From CAWAVN01 sp963825075 (lineage in GTDB: Bacteria > Planctomycetota > Planctomycetia > Planctomycetales > Planctomycetaceae): 64,000 bases of DNA. Every line of letters begins with the position of its first letter. Position 1 is the stretch's first letter. The translations under genes were made by a program, and so were the position numbers. Below, in pieces: positions 55,913 through 64,000 of this stretch. The notes beneath the pieces are model-generated. The model had not been told where the DNA came from. It made no database searches and was given only the letters and a program-made list of their open reading frames with translations. The stretch spans positions 88,083 to 152,082 of the forward strand of contig CAWGRX010000016.1 of NCBI GenBank assembly GCA_963825075.1. The letters are read 5' to 3'.

Positions 55913-57341
55913 GTCCAACACTTTGAAATTGATCTCCCATGAGATGGGAGGATTTGCGAAACTGTGCATCCACGGATTTTGACCAAGGAGGTGCACGAAT
56001 GCCAGGGAAGGCGGCGAAAGTCCAGATCAGCGAGCGGCAGCAGTCGCTCTTGGAGGAGTTGAGTCGTTCTCGGAGCGAATCCCAAATGATTTCGCAGCGG
56101 GCCAAGATCATCCTCTTGGCTTTCGAGGGACGGTTGAATGAGGAGATTGCCGTTGAGGTCGGACTCGAACGCAAGCAGGTCGGGGTTTGGCGGCGGCGCT
56201 GGCAGGAGGCGTGGGAGGCTTTGACTTTGCTGGAATGCACCGAACCGAGAAAGCTTCGCGAAGCGATCCGCGAGACGCTTCGGGATGCCCATCGTTCGGG
56301 ATCGCCGGGCACATTCACCGCGGAACAGATCGCGCAGATCCTGGCCGTGGCCTGTGAAAAGCCCGAGCTTTCGGGAAGGCCGATCACGCACTGGACGCAT
56401 CGCGAACTGCGGGACGAAGTGATCCAACGCGGGATTGTGGACGACATTTCCGTGTCCCGAGTTGGAGATTTTCTGCGGGAAGCGGCCCTCAAACCGCATC
56501 GCCGCAAGATGTGGTTGAACACTAAGGAGAAAGATCCGGAAGCTTTTCAGGAGGCCGTCGAGACCGTTTGCGAAACCTATCGCGAAGCACCGGAACTTCA
56601 CGAGAAAAACGGGACGCATACCGTTTCGACGGACGAGATGACGGGCATTCAGGCCCTCGAACGGATTGCGCCCGACAAAGGGGTGAAGCCCGACCAAATT
56701 GCCCGCGAAGAGTTTGAATACGAGCGGCATGGAACGACCACAATCATCGGGAATCTTGAGGTGGTGACCGGCGAGATGATCGCCCCCACCCTCGGCCCGA
56801 CTCGAACGGAAGTGGACTTTGTCAATCACATCCAGAATACCGTTGCCAGCGATCCGGACGGAACATGGATCTTCATTGTGGACACACTCAACATCCACTG
56901 GTCCGCGGGACTGGTGGGGTGGGTGGCCGAGCAATGTGAACCGGAAACGGATTTGGAAAAAAAGGCCAACGCGGGATTTTAAGAAATCAGGCGAGCCGGC
57001 GGGCGTTTCTGTCTGATCGCTCACACCGGATTCGCTTCGTTTATTTGCCGAAACACAGTTCCTGGCTGAACCAGATCGAAACGGTCTTCGGTATCATCAT
57101 GCGGAAAGTGGTCCGCCGGGGAAACTTCCCTTCCGTGGAGAACCTCGAAGAAAAACTTCAACAGTTCCTCGACTACTACAACGCAACGATGGCTCATCCT
57201 TTCGATTGGACCTATACTGGCAAACCACTCCAGAAACCGACCCGAACCGAATACTGTCCGCCTCACCGCCGCCGAAAACTCTCAAAAGTCAAACTAGCGA
57301 AACTCGCACTCTGATGCCCTTCTAACTACCGTGTGCAGGAC
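55913..57341 (+). mobile_element. IS630-type insertion sequence, second element (1429 bp)
   Basis: Inserted at TA (55911-55912 and 57342-57343), the usual IS630 target. The ends are similar: GTCCAACACTTTG on the left and GTCCTGCACACGG read from the right. It lies in the IS110 remnant. Confidence 0.78.
55999..57314 (+). CDS. IS630-family transposase, two frames with A AAA AAG slippery site
   Basis: Starts at the ATG at 55999 after AAGGAGG. First frame: HTH pair (RAKIILLAFEGRLNEEIAVEVGLERKQVGVWRRRW), RDEVIQRGIVDDISVSRVGDFLREAALKPHR, TVSTDEMTGIQALER, and IFIVDTLNIHWSAGL; it stops at 56982. A -1 shift at GGAAAAAAAGG (A7 at 56957-56963; slippery A AAA AAG) leads to GKKGQRGILRNQASRRAFLSD, RIRFVYLPKHSSWLNQIETVFGIIMRKVV, the standard DDE end, to 57314. 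Programmed -1 shifting is known in this family. Confidence 0.87.
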
Positions 57342-57493
57342 TAGGAACCGAAATCCGAACATTTCGGTCCAAGTATTCGCCACAGGCATAATGCATCGTG
57401 ATGACAACCAAGGCTCTCACAAAATCGTGTCTGGCCGTTTTCTATGGCGCGAACTGGGTAATATGTGTAAAGTAGGCAATCCTGCCTTCCGTA

Positions 57494-59008
57494 GGGTGCA
57501 GGGGCGAGTTGATTTCACTTCCAGTGGAGGGATTGCGATGCAGGAGCCACGGGTTGCCAAAGAGGTTTATATTGAGTCGATGCGGTCGGAGCTTGAGGGG
57601 TTGTTGGGCGAAGTGATGGAGGCCGTGAATGCGGCACCGGGCGGTCGCGTGATTGCCGACAGTGAGGAGGAGGTGCGGCAGTTGATGCACGAGTTTCGCC
57701 GCCGGGCTTACGAGCGGGCCGTGCAGATGCGAGCGGACTCAGCCGAGTCCGCTTTTCCCCCCTCCGGAGAACGAAGCGACGGGAACATCCATGCGCAACA
57801 AAGGTCGCCAGAAGCACACCGTGATGACGGTCAACGGACGGGTTAAGCTTCTCCGGGTTCGCTGGCAACCAGCGGGCGGCGGCAGTGTGACGCCGCTGGA
57901 TGAGTGGTTGGACGAAGCCTGCCAGCAGTTCACGCGAGGCGTCGTCGAATTGGCCTGCCGATTGAACCGTTGCGAAAGCAGTTTTCTGGAACTGTCCGTC
58001 ACCCTGAAGCGGGCGGCGGGGCTTTCGATCGGCAAGGAAAAGCTCCGGGAATTGATCGAAGCCGAAGGCCAAGCGGTCTTGGAACAAACGCGTCGAAACG
58101 AACTGCGGCCTGACTGGGAGGCGTCGGATTGCCAAACCCCTGACGGCGAAACCCGCGTGTATTTCGGTTGTGACGGCGTGAAGGTTCCCGTGATCACGGA
58201 TGCGGAAAAGAAGCAGCGGCGGGCTCAGGTCGTCGAGAAACGAAAAGAACGCAAATCCGAGGGCCGTTCTCTGAATCCGCTGGAACGATTGAAGCCGGGC
58301 GCCGACGGCCCGTATAAGGAATTTCGTCTGGTGCAGTTTTATTCGGAAGACCAGGAAAACCGTTGGATCAGCGTCAGCCGCGGCGACCATGAAGTCATCG
58401 GTCGGGTAATGCGCCGGGACGCCTCGCGGATTCGGTTGGACCAAGCGGACGCTTCGATCGGGATTTATGACGGGGCCGTGTGGATCGATCGCCAAGCGGA
58501 GAAACAAGGCCTGCGGTTGACCGCCCGCGGACTCGACTTCTGGCATCTTCGGGATTATGCGCAAAAAACGCGGCGGTCGCTTTACGGAGACGACGAAGCC
58601 GGCAAGACTTGGCTGGACGAATTGATGCACACCTTCAAGCATGAAGGTTACGAAACGGCGTGGGATCAACTCACAACCCAGCGAGCCCAACTGGAAAGCG
58701 AAACGAAAAAGCAAGCCCTGGATGGACTCTTGCACTACATGGCCGAACGCAGCCATCTGATTAAATACCCCGAGTTCCGCGCCAACGGCTGGCAAATCGG
58801 CAGCGGACCGACCGAAGCCCAATGCCGCACGACCACCAACCGCATCAAAGGCAAAGGCCGCCGCTGGGATCCCGACAACGCCCTGGCCCTGATGGCTTTG
58901 GAAGCCCTCCACCAAAGCCACGCCTGGGACTCTCACTGGAACCTCAATTGACCAACCAACTTAACCCCGCCAGAAATTCCGGCCACACACCACAAAATCC
59001 GGCACTCC
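57494..59008 (+). mobile_element. ISKra4-type element, third, ends approximate
   Basis: Contains the transposase at 57538-58951. Right end GAGTGCCGGATTTTGTGG (read from 59007 inwards) resembles the ends of the other ISKra4-type elements; the left end GGGTGCAGGGGCGAG (57494 on) is a weaker match. No target duplication found, so the boundaries are tentative. Confidence 0.55.
57538..58951 (+). CDS. ISKra4-family transposase, third, two overlapping frames
   Basis: First frame from the ATG at 57538 (MQEPRVAKEVYIES), with GGAGGGATTGCG before it. It is helical and ends at 57846. The second frame carries the catalytic part: GRQKHTVMTVNGRVKLLRVRW, TPLDEWLDEACQQFTRGVVEL, VYFGCDGVKVPVITD, DFWHLRDYAQKTRRSLYG, GWQIGSGPTEAQCRTTTNRIKGKGRRWD. 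The frames overlap at TTTTCCCCCC (57753-57762) and a +1 shift gives ESAFPPPENEATGTSMRNKGRQ, the family continuity. It is a different branch from copies A and B (no zinc ribbon seen). Confidence 0.82.
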
Positions 59009-59264
59009 GAAGACGCTTGCAGGATTACATGCAATAGCATATCTTATCTCATGTGAACGACAGAAAATCAAGACTATTCAGGGCATTTGCCCTGCTCAAA
59101 GTCGCCTCATTTTACATGAAATAAGATTTCTGGAGCGAGAATCGATGGCAAAGTCGATGAAGTGACGTAGGGCCAGCTCTGCCGGCCTTTTGGTTACTCG
59201 CCGATGGTTTCTTCAATATCGGAGAAATCCAACTCTCCACGATTATCCCAACAGGCCCAATGCT
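59009..59264. other. intergenic region holding a structured palindrome
   Basis: No gene. A palindrome lies at 59041-59127, with the internal hairpin at 59079-59094. The segment GTAGGGCCAGCTCTGCCGGCC (near 59168) is related to the repeat at 34999. Confidence 0.4.
59041..59127. repeat. palindrome ATCTTATCTCATGTGA with inner hairpin
   Basis: ATCTTATCTCATGTGA (59041-59056) and TTACATGAAATAAGAT (59112-59127) are near-complementary (14 of 16). Between them CAGGGCATTTGCCCTG (59079-59094) is a perfect 6-bp hairpin. It lies just outside the third ISKra4-type element. Confidence 0.55.
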
Positions 59265-60308
59265 TCACGCACAAACAGGATTGGGTTCTTCGATGGCGGG
59301 TGGCCGACCGGGCTCATCCTCGGCGTACCATTTTTCGAGGATCGCTGCCCAATCTGCGGGGGTTTGGACTTTGATGAAGGCGTCGCGGAGGGGCAAAGGT
59401 TCGGGGTGCAGTTGGCTGTATTGGATGCCGAACTTCCGCATATGCCGCGGGCCGCGGACGGGGCCGTAGTGTTCGACGGCTAATCGAAAATGCTCGGCGA
59501 TGACGTCGCGCTGTTCGTGCAGGCTGGGATAGACGATGGGCAGACCGATAGCGACGGCTTTGGCTTGGCGGAAGACCCAGGGGTTGCCGATGGCTCCGCG
59601 GGCCACCGTTACGCCATCCACGCCGGTGAACTTCATCATCTCCACGCAGGCCTTCGCATCGAACAAATCCCCGCTGCCCAGAACGGTGTGGTCGCCGGCC
59701 CGCGATTTGATCTCGCGGAGCATCTCCCAATTGCTGGGACCGTCGTACCGCTGAGTCACGGTCCGGCCGTGGACGGTAATCGCCTGGGCGCCCAACGACC
59801 AGGCGGCTTCGAAGATTTCAAAGAACCGGTCCCGGCTTTCGGGGGAATCGTCGATGCCCCGCCGCATTTTCACGGTGACGGGAATCTCCGGCGGGACGTG
59901 CTCGCGAACGCGGGCGATAATGAGGGTCGCCGTTTCCGGCTGGCTCAGATGAAACCCGCCCCGGCAGCGGCCCAGGACTTTTTTCACCGGGCAGCCGAAG
60001 TTGATGTCGATCACGTCGAAGCCCGCTTCGACAAGTTTGACCGCCGCCGGCCCGAACAGTTCCGGGTCGGCCCCCATCAACTGGCCGCCCACGGGATGTT
60101 CCTCATCGCCCACGCGGATCAAATGCCGATTCTTCCGGCTCTTTTTGACCTCGACCAAGAATTTGTCGAGCAGTACTTCGCACAGCGTATAAGGCGCGCC
60201 CAGCCGGCGGGCAATGACCCGCATCGGCCAATCGCTGTAACCGCTGAGGGCCGCCTGCACAAACGGCGAATCCAATTCGATCGGCCCAATTTGAAGCTCT
60301 GATGCCAT
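59265..60308 (-). CDS. dus: tRNA-dihydrouridine synthase
   Basis: 347 aa from MASELQIGPIELD (ATG at 60308); the upstream ATG at 60344 is less likely. FMN-dependent reductase that turns uridine in tRNA D-loops into dihydrouridine. Catalytic Cys in NFGCPVKKV (residue 106), the N-terminal substrate loop FVQAALSGYSDWPMRVI, VTVKMRRGIDDS, ITVHGRTVTQRYDGPSNW and GSGDLFDAKACVEMM are all standard. The last 50 residues form the helical RNA-binding tail. No operon partner; the gene ends about 250 bp from the IS element. Confidence 0.93.
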   Translation of the reverse strand: MASELQIGPIELDSPFVQAALSGYSDWPMRVIARRLGAPYTLCEVLLDKFLVEVKKSRKNRHLIRVGDEEHPVGGQLMGADPELFGPAAVKLVEAGFDVIDINFGCPVKKVLGRCRGGFHLSQPETATLIIARVREHVPPEIPVTVKMRRGIDDSPESRDRFFEIFEAAWSLGAQAITVHGRTVTQRYDGPSNWEMLREIKSRAGDHTVLGSGDLFDAKACVEMMKFTGVDGVTVARGAIGNPWVFRQAKAVAIGLPIVYPSLHEQRDVIAEHFRLAVEHYGPVRGPRHMRKFGIQYSQLHPEPLPLRDAFIKVQTPADWAAILEKWYAEDEPGRPPAIEEPNPVCA

Positions 60309-60707
60309 AAAAATAAACTGTCGATAATCGCCAATTCGTGCCATCGCGTGCGGGGAGGATTAACCGCCCCACGCCGCGGTGGGGAAATCTCCTGATTGCT
60401 CCGCGCCGAAATGTCCGCCTACAGTGATGATATAGGTAAGTTTTTCCTCAGTTTAGGCTTCACCTTGGCGGATTCGCAAGAAGTCCCGCTCCGCCGGACG
60501 GATCGCCGTCGCTGAGCGGCTTGGGTCTGATATACTTAAAAAGTCCAAAAGTGTGCCATAGGTTTCGCCAGTGCGAAAGCGAGTCCAACCTCCCTTCCAA
60601 GCCCTGCGCAGCCGGTGGCACACGACCTGTCAATCGAAAATGGATGGAACATTCTGCCGCGGCCTCGGCTTCGATCTCCCGATTTCGCGAGAGGAACCCG
60701 CATCGCA
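60309..60707. other. intergenic region, dus and App1-like gene
   Basis: Divergent starts of the two genes; about 400 bp with no convincing gene. No repeat of the dispersed families is seen here. It should hold both promoters. Confidence 0.35.
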
Positions 60708-61877
60708 ATGGCGAGTTGGAAAAAAATTCTTTCCCGCCGGTTTCGCGGCTCGATTTATCGGATCGAACGCGGGATCGATCGCTGGAAGCACGGCATCAAA
60801 AACCGGCTGGGCTGGGTGGAGCCGGTGTGCATCCTGCTGTACCGCGGGTTTGGGACCCCGCAATCCATGTCGCTCCGCGGCCGGGTGCTGGAGGACAAGC
60901 AAATCGGCAGCCCGAAGGAAACCGACTCCTGGTGGACGAACCTGTGCAACATGTATCGGCGGTTCGACAGCGACGAGATTCCCGGTGCCCGCATCCGGGC
61001 CAGTTATCACGACCAGGTTGAAGAAACCGAAACCGACGAAGACGGCTATTTTGAGGTGCGGTTCGAACCTCGGATTCCGCCCCACCCGCAAACGCTTTGG
61101 CACGATGTCCGCGTGGAACTCTTGGATGAAATCGTACCCGGCCAGACCGAAGTGACCGCGACGGGTCAAGTCCTCGTGCCTCCGGTGGATGCCCGGTTTG
61201 GCGTGATCAGCGACATGGACGACACGGTGCTCGAAACTCACGCCACGAGCTTATGGCGGATGGCGAAGCTGACCTTTCTCAGAAACGCGCAGACCCGGAT
61301 GCCCTTTGAAGGCGTGGCCGCATTTTACCGGGCCCTCTCCCGCGGGCCGTCGGGCCGGAACCACAACCCGATTTTTTACGTCTCGAGCAGCGCCTGGAAC
61401 ATCTACGATCTGCTCGTGGATTTTTTGGAGATCAACGAAATCCCCGCCGGCCCTTTGCTGCTCCGAGATTTGGGCCTGGGCAAGAACGCCGGAAGCAATT
61501 TTTCGCACGAGCATAAGCTCCTCAAAATTGAACGCATTTTAGACACGTATCCCGAATTGCCTTTTGTATTGATCGGAGACTCCGGGCAGGATGATCCGAA
61601 GATTTACCGCCAGGCCGTTTTGGATTTTCCCGGTCGGATTGCCGCCATCTATATCCGCGACATCGTGCCCGCGCATCAAGAGCACGTGGAAGAACTCGCC
61701 CGCGAAGTGAAGGAGCATGACGTCGATATGCTCTTGGTCCAAGACACGACCATCGCAGCCATGCATGCGGCCGAAAAAGGTTTCATCGATCCCAAGGTCG
61801 TCCCCAAAATCCGCCGGGAAACCAAAATCGACCACGAAGACAAACCCTCCGCCAACGAACTGGTTTTCGGCGGTTAG
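60708..61877 (+). CDS. App1-type (DUF2183) phosphatase family protein
   Basis: 389 aa from MASWKKILSRRF (ATG at 60708). The catalytic Asp motif of this HAD-like family is VISDMDDTVLETHA (about 167), with FYVSSSAWNIYDLLVDFLEINEIPAGPLLLRDLG and the later FVLIGDSGQDDPKIYRQAVLDFPGRIAAIYIRDI. This matches yeast App1 phosphatidate phosphatase and bacterial relatives that act on lipids. It lacks a signal peptide. The N-terminal 130 residues form the beta-rich conserved domain (ISLRGRVLEDK, ARIRASYHDQVEETETDEDGYFEV). Confidence 0.9.
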   Translation: MASWKKILSRRFRGSIYRIERGIDRWKHGIKNRLGWVEPVCILLYRGFGTPQSMSLRGRVLEDKQIGSPKETDSWWTNLCNMYRRFDSDEIPGARIRASYHDQVEETETDEDGYFEVRFEPRIPPHPQTLWHDVRVELLDEIVPGQTEVTATGQVLVPPVDARFGVISDMDDTVLETHATSLWRMAKLTFLRNAQTRMPFEGVAAFYRALSRGPSGRNHNPIFYVSSSAWNIYDLLVDFLEINEIPAGPLLLRDLGLGKNAGSNFSHEHKLLKIERILDTYPELPFVLIGDSGQDDPKIYRQAVLDFPGRIAAIYIRDIVPAHQEHVEELAREVKEHDVDMLLVQDTTIAAMHAAEKGFIDPKVVPKIRRETKIDHEDKPSANELVFGG

Positions 61878-61901
61878 TGACAATTTGTTGGCTATTGCAT
61901 T

Positions 61902-62017
61902 GATTAGCCGGAGGGGAGCACCGCCCGCAGGGTGGTCCGCCCCGGTTCACGACAACCACCGGACAACAATTAGCGCGTAGCGGAAATTATTAGCCGCAGG
62001 CGCGCTAGCCCCGGTTG
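61902..62017. repeat. dispersed repeat, composite copy 8
   Basis: GATTAGCCGGAGGGGAGCACC at the start, CCGCAGGGTGGTCCGCCCCGG in the middle, and ATTAGCCGCAGGCGCGCTAG with CCCCGG at the end, near the start of the asparaginase-like gene. Two partial units are fused. Confidence 0.65.
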
Positions 62018-62041
62018 ATGCTACAAGAAGACCGGACTCCG

Positions 62042-63067
62042 ATGTCTCCCAAATATCCCGTCAAAGTGATTGCTTCCCACAACGGGCTGGCCGCGACGCG
62101 AACGGCGTTTGAGCTGTTGCGGGCGGGACGGGACACGCTCGATGCCGCGGTGGCGGGAGTGATGCTGGTGGAGGACGATCCGCAAGATACTTCCGTGGGC
62201 TACGGCGGTTTGCCCAACGAGGAGGGTGTGGTCGAATTGGATGCCGCCGTGATGCACGGGCCGACGCACCGGGCCGGTTCGGTGGCGGCTCTTCAGAACG
62301 TCAGGCATCCGTCCCGCGTCGCCCAGTTGGTGATGACCCGCTCGGACCATGTGTGTCTCGTCGGCGAAGGGGCGTTGAAATTCGCCCGGGCCTACGGCTT
62401 CGCGGAGGAAAATCTGCTCACCGAGAAGGCCGCAAAATCTGGCTGTACTGGAAGGAAACGCTTTCCAGCCGGGACGATTGGCTCCCGCCGCCCGTGGAGG
62501 AAATCGACGAGGACGTGGCCAAGTTTTTCAAGCTGGACACCGAGGCCTTTGACGCCGGAGGAAAAAGCCTTCGAGGACATGAAGCTTCCGGGCCAAAAAT
62601 TCCAGAGGCCGACGGGAACGGTGCATCTCTCGGCGATGAATGCCGCGGGCGACATTTCCTGCGTGACGAGCACCAGCGGGCTGGCGTTCAAACGTCCGGG
62701 CCGCGTCGGCGACAGTCCGATTCTGGGAGCGGGGCTCTATGTGGACAACGAAGTCGGATCCTGCGGCAGCACCGGTCGGGGCGAAGCGAACTTGCTCGAA
62801 GTCAGCAGCTTCGCGGCGGTCGAATTGATGCGCGGCGGCCGCTCGCCCGCCGAAGCCGGGCTGGAAGTTTTAAAGCGAATCGCAAAGCATACCGAACCCC
62901 GCCTGCGAAACGACGCCGGCCGGCCGGACTTCGGTTTGAAGCTCTATCTTTTGGCAAAAGACGGCCGGCACGCGGGGGTCTCGTTATGGGGACCGGCCGA
63001 TTATGCCGTCACCGACGAAACCGGCACCCGATTAGAACCCTGCCAATCGCTTTATGAACGGGAATGA
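62042..63067 (+). CDS. glycosylasparaginase-like (Ntn) hydrolase, two frameshifts
   Basis: Start MSPKYPVKVIASHNG at 62042; a ATG at 62015 is in the repeat. Family blocks: LDAAVAGVMLVEDDPQDTSVGYGGLPNEEG, VMHGPTHRAGSVAALQNVRHPSRVA and, after autocleavage, the nucleophile Thr in PTGTVHLSAMNAAGDISC.. with CGSTGRGEANL. N4-(beta-N-acetylglucosaminyl)-L-asparaginase and isoaspartyl peptidase have this layout. Between about 62437 and 62560 the frame leaves and returns: ENLLTEKA continues as RKIWLYWKETLSSRDDWLPPPVEEIDEDVAKFF in another frame, then TPEEKAFEDMKLPG resumes. A missing C and an extra T explain both. Confidence 0.82.
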   Translation: MSPKYPVKVIASHNGLAATRTAFELLRAGRDTLDAAVAGVMLVEDDPQDTSVGYGGLPNEEGVVELDAAVMHGPTHRAGSVAALQNVRHPSRVAQLVMTRSDHVCLVGEGALKFARAYGFAEENLLTEKAAKSGCTGRKRFPAGTIGSRRPWRKSTRTWPSFSSWTPRPLTPEEKAFEDMKLPGQKFQRPTGTVHLSAMNAAGDISCVTSTSGLAFKRPGRVGDSPILGAGLYVDNEVGSCGSTGRGEANLLEVSSFAAVELMRGGRSPAEAGLEVLKRIAKHTEPRLRNDAGRPDFGLKLYLLAKDGRHAGVSLWGPADYAVTDETGTRLEPCQSLYERE

Positions 63068-63111
63068 CACGAATTAGGATCCCCGATCGAAAAATAAACG
63101 AGATGGGTTCG

Positions 63112-64000
63112 TCACAAAAATCCTTCCAGCGCCTGCGTGAGTTCGGCGATCACTGCGGGATCGTCTTCGATGCTTAGCCTATGTCTGAGGGCTTCTTCCG
63201 CAGCGGGTTCCGCATATTGTCCGATGGCCCAGGCGACGGCTCCCCGTATGAGCGGTTCCTGGTCTTCCAATAACGCAATCAGAACTGATAGTCCCTCCGG
63301 CGGCTTGGCATTGGCCGTCACGATCGCGGCATTGCGGAGAAGACCGGCCCGCTTGGGGCGAGCCAAGGGCGTTTTGCGAAACCGCTCGCGGAATGTTTCC
63401 TCGTCCATTTGCAGAATCGCCAACGCATCCGCGGGAGCCAAATCGGCAACGGGCTGAAACGCCGATTCCGTTGTGATGGGGGCTTTCCCGTTCCAGGGGC
63501 AAACCTCCTGGCAGATGTCGCAGCCGAACAGCCAATCGCCCATGCCCTCGCGAAATTCCATCGGCACCGGTTCGCGAAGTTCGATCGTCAAATACGAAAT
63601 GCACCGTCTGGCATCGAGCACATAGGGTTCGGGGAAGGCGTCGGTGGGGCAAGCCTCCAGACACCGCCGGCAGGTGCCGCAGTGGGACGTGTGATGCGGC
63701 TCGTCGTAAGCGAGTTCTAAATCGGTCAAGAGAGCCGACAGAAACAGCCAACTCCCGGCGTGCTTGTTGATGAGCAGGGTGTTCTTGCCGAACCATCCCA
63801 GGCCCGCGAGCCGGGCGAAGTCGCGTTCCAAGAGCGGCGCGGTATCGACCACGCCCCGCGTTCGGCAGCCGGGAAACTTCGCGTGCAGAAAATCGCCCAA
63901 CTGCTTTAGTCGGCTTTTGAGCAGATCGTGATAATCCGCCGACCCCCAGGCATAGCGAGAGATTTTCGCCTGTCCGGGTTTGGTTTCGGGCGGGTCGGCG
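63112..64000 (-). CDS. queG: epoxyqueuosine reductase, 5'-truncated by window edge
   Basis: The reading frame stays open to 64000 (K-I-S-R-Y-A-W-G-S-A-D-Y-H-D before GDFLHAKF), so the start is beyond the window. It reduces epoxyqueuosine to queuosine in tRNA, using cobalamin and two 4Fe-4S clusters. Two Cys motifs are clear: HCGTCRRCLEACPTDAF and FGCDICQEVCPWNG. The region GLGWFGKNTLLINKHAGSW is typical. The C-terminal part is a HEAT-like repeat, with GLLRNAAIVTANA and RGAVAWAIGQYAEPAAEEAL. Nearly 300 codons are in view. It ends at 63112. Confidence 0.93.
   Translation of the reverse strand, partial: ADPPETKPGQAKISRYAWGSADYHDLLKSRLKQLGDFLHAKFPGCRTRGVVDTAPLLERDFARLAGLGWFGKNTLLINKHAGSWLFLSALLTDLELAYDEPHHTSHCGTCRRCLEACPTDAFPEPYVLDARRCISYLTIELREPVPMEFREGMGDWLFGCDICQEVCPWNGKAPITTESAFQPVADLAPADALAILQMDEETFRERFRKTPLARPKRAGLLRNAAIVTANAKPPEGLSVLIALLEDQEPLIRGAVAWAIGQYAEPAAEEALRHRLSIEDDPAVIAELTQALEGFL

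Overview
The window looks like a chromosome segment of a planctomycete-type bacterium. The support is the gene content: tandem DUF4058 proteins, a PEP-CTERM protein, a planctomycete-style extracytoplasmic sigma factor, a sulfatase, a G8-domain secreted protein, a cytochrome/ankyrin/terpene-cyclase-like protein, and transposases of the ISAzo13 and ISKra4 types. The sequence is GC-rich, genes change strand often, and operons are short. The placement is inference from families; no rRNA or marker phylogeny is present.

Layout. 0-5.5 kb: three small unknown genes, two DUF4058 genes that overlap by 4 bp, then coaE followed by rho, all on the minus strand. 6-12 kb: a DUF58 protein, an ABC ATPase, its permease (frameshifted) and a conserved membrane-anchored protein of unknown function, all on the plus strand. 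12-19 kb: a secreted sialidase-like protein, an old-yellow-enzyme family reductase, a small membrane protein overlapping a DUF2695 gene, a frameshifted sugar-nucleotide epimerase, and a long TlpA-type protein with EF-hand-like loops. 19-21 kb: a complete ISKra4-type insertion sequence. 20.7-31 kb: a pilin-like protein, a PEP-CTERM protein, a sigma factor, a FeeM-like acyltransferase, a PilZ protein, a QEGLA-motif (DUF1704) protein, ParA, a large Ig/transglutaminase protein and tRNA-Arg(UCU). 31-42 kb: ISAzo13 copy 1 immediately upstream of a sulfatase, a zinc-ribbon/RNA-polymerase-alpha-CTD-like protein, a G8/beta-helix protein, a glycosyltransferase, a flippase-like membrane protein and a WD40 protein.

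42.7-59 kb is a mobile-element island: IS1380 remnants carrying a 560-bp tandem duplication, ISAzo13 copy 2 nested in one of them, an IS630 element, two inverted 1955-bp ISKra4-type copies flanking a decayed cytochrome/ankyrin gene that itself carries a 183-bp MITE-like insertion, an IS110 remnant cut by a second IS630 element, and a third ISKra4-type element. 59-64 kb returns to ordinary genes: tRNA-dihydrouridine synthase, an App1-type phosphatase, a glycosylasparaginase-like hydrolase and epoxyqueuosine reductase (running off the window).

Two features run through the whole window. First, at least eight non-IS genes carry one or more single-base indels, several in homopolymers. This could be assembly error, real decay, or both. 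Second, a dispersed GC-rich palindromic repeat occupies many intergenic spaces and even supplies the stop codons of two genes. The transposases use overlapping frames: all three ISKra4-type proteins need a +1 (or -2) shift at a T-rich or C-rich run, and both IS630 proteins need a -1 shift at classic slippery heptamers.
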